A stretch of 5,088 nt of DNA from Pontiella sp. (GTDB lineage: Bacteria > Verrucomicrobiota > Kiritimatiellia > Kiritimatiellales > Pontiellaceae), in contig JAOZKS010000206.1 of assembly GCA_029935255.1 (NCBI GenBank), positions 1 through 5,088 on the forward strand, in the 5' to 3' direction. Under the pieces are notes generated by a model. It was not told the origin of the DNA, did not search any database, and saw only the letters and a list, made by a program, of their open reading frames with translations. Shown here piece after piece: positions 4,389 to 5,088 of this stretch (the first letter of the stretch is position 1; the number at the start of each line of letters is the position of its first letter). The position numbers and the translations under genes are program-made.

Positions 4389-5088
4389 ATGAAAATGAAT
4401 AAATTGCTAGTATGTGGAATCACTGCAGTCGTATGGAGCGTATCAAGCGTTTCAAGCGTTTCTGCGAGCTCCGTCATACAATTCGGTGGGTCACTTGTAA
4501 ATGCGCCCAGCTACAGCAATACGACGGCCATTGTGAATTGGAGGGGGACCTATACCAATTTGTCAGAAGCCACCAGTGGCGACTTCGCTTCCGTTGCCGA
4601 GGATGCGTGGTTTCCGACCAGCACGGTTGAAATTGGAGGGATTGGCCTCAAGTTGAGTGCCTATACCAATGGTTCACCCAGCGGTGTGCTGCGATTTTGG
4701 CGAACCCGCCTAGGTGTCCGAGGCGCGAGCTTATTAGTCAATCCCGGCGATGCATTGGTTTTTGAGTTCGATCAGGATGTCTATCTCAAAAGTTTTAACA
4801 TTCCGACCGGGTCGGGGCGTCACTTTATTGTGAGTTACAACGGGATTGTTCAGACGAATGTCGGGACCTCGGCGCTTACTTTCCCGGCAAATGCTTTATT
4901 GCAGGCAGGATCGATCGTGACGTTTGAGGGATACGACGATGGCACGCATGTATCGGATTTTTCTCCGGGAAGTATCACCGTGGAACTGGTTTCAAATCCA
5001 CTTCAACCATCAAGTGCCGATATTGCCCACATCATTGGGTTCCAGCCCACGAACGCAAACCTGTTTGTGAATGGCTCCTTCGACATGG
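4389..5088 (+). CDS. Secreted beta-rich protein of unknown function, 3' end outside the window
   Basis: The visible part is 233 codons with no stop before the window edge. The N-terminus is a Sec signal peptide: a basic MKMNK, a hydrophobic core LLVCGITAVVW and a Ser/Val-rich tail with a likely signal peptidase I site after A26 (SVSA, then SS). The mature part is rich in Gly, Ser, Thr, Asn and alternating hydrophobic residues, as in secreted beta-sandwich domains. Examples are DALVFEFDQDVYLKSFNIP (121-139) and SIVTFEGYDDG (175-185). The sequence near the edge, NLFVNGSFD (224-232), resembles the start of another beta domain. I recognise no catalytic motif. In PVC bacteria such proteins often end in a PEP-CTERM sorting signal, but that end is not visible. 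It stands as its own transcription unit behind a terminator-like hairpin. The single Cys (C9) in the hydrophobic core is not a convincing lipobox. Confidence 0.8.
   Translation, partial: MKMNKLLVCGITAVVWSVSSVSSVSASSVIQFGGSLVNAPSYSNTTAIVNWRGTYTNLSEATSGDFASVAEDAWFPTSTVEIGGIGLKLSAYTNGSPSGVLRFWRTRLGVRGASLLVNPGDALVFEFDQDVYLKSFNIPTGSGRHFIVSYNGIVQTNVGTSALTFPANALLQAGSIVTFEGYDDGTHVSDFSPGSITVELVSNPLQPSSADIAHIIGFQPTNANLFVNGSFDM

Noticed and set aside
4280..4630. Small frames on both strands over the start of the secreted-protein gene
   Set aside because: They overlap a frame with a Shine-Dalgarno, a signal peptide and a 233-codon uninterrupted extent, so they are shadows.
1..5088. CRISPR array, tRNA, rRNA or riboswitch
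   Set aside because: No regularly spaced repeats, cloverleaf or recognisable aptamer sequence was found on either strand by eye.

Overview
The window looks like a fragment of a genome of moderate GC content from the PVC superphylum, most plausibly Kiritimatiellota or Lentisphaerota. This is an inference. It rests on an ECF-type sigma factor next to a large membrane-anchored Ser/Thr kinase-like protein with HLD and DWG motif variants, and on a secreted beta-rich surface protein. No rRNA, tRNA or marker gene fixes the taxonomy.

Region 1 (1-83) ends an upstream transcription unit with an intrinsic terminator at 32-56. It then supplies the ribosome binding site of the sigma gene. Region 2 (84-2771) is a convergent pair. 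A 199-residue ECF sigma factor lies on the + strand and a 694-residue kinase-like receptor lies on the - strand, with their stop codons 3 bp apart. An 8-bp hairpin with a GCGA loop sits at the junction. The kinase-like protein keeps the catalytic-loop Asp and Asn, the DFG-like Asp and the APE motif. It lacks the canonical VAIK lysine and most of the glycine-loop glycines. One transmembrane segment separates the kinase domain from a C-terminal region of about 300 residues that ends in leucine-rich-repeat-like sequence. The simplest model is a sensor that controls the adjacent sigma factor, but nothing in the window proves this.

Region 3 (2772-2954) is the kinase leader. It contains a long interrupted palindrome at 2878-2941. 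Region 4 (2955-4032) is a 1078-bp insertion sequence of the IS4 family with perfect 19-bp terminal inverted repeats. Its transposase is doubly broken: the central section with the second catalytic Asp has been deleted, and one extra G shifts the reading frame just after the YREK signature. A promoter-like pair and an 8-bp inverted repeat that would sequester the transposase ribosome binding site fit the IS10/IS50 strategy for blocking translation of read-through transcripts.

Region 5 (4033-4376) has no intact gene. It holds nested GC-rich palindromes, a terminator-like hairpin and a short coding-looking remnant. Region 6 (4377-5088) starts a secreted protein with a clear signal peptide that runs off the right edge of the window.
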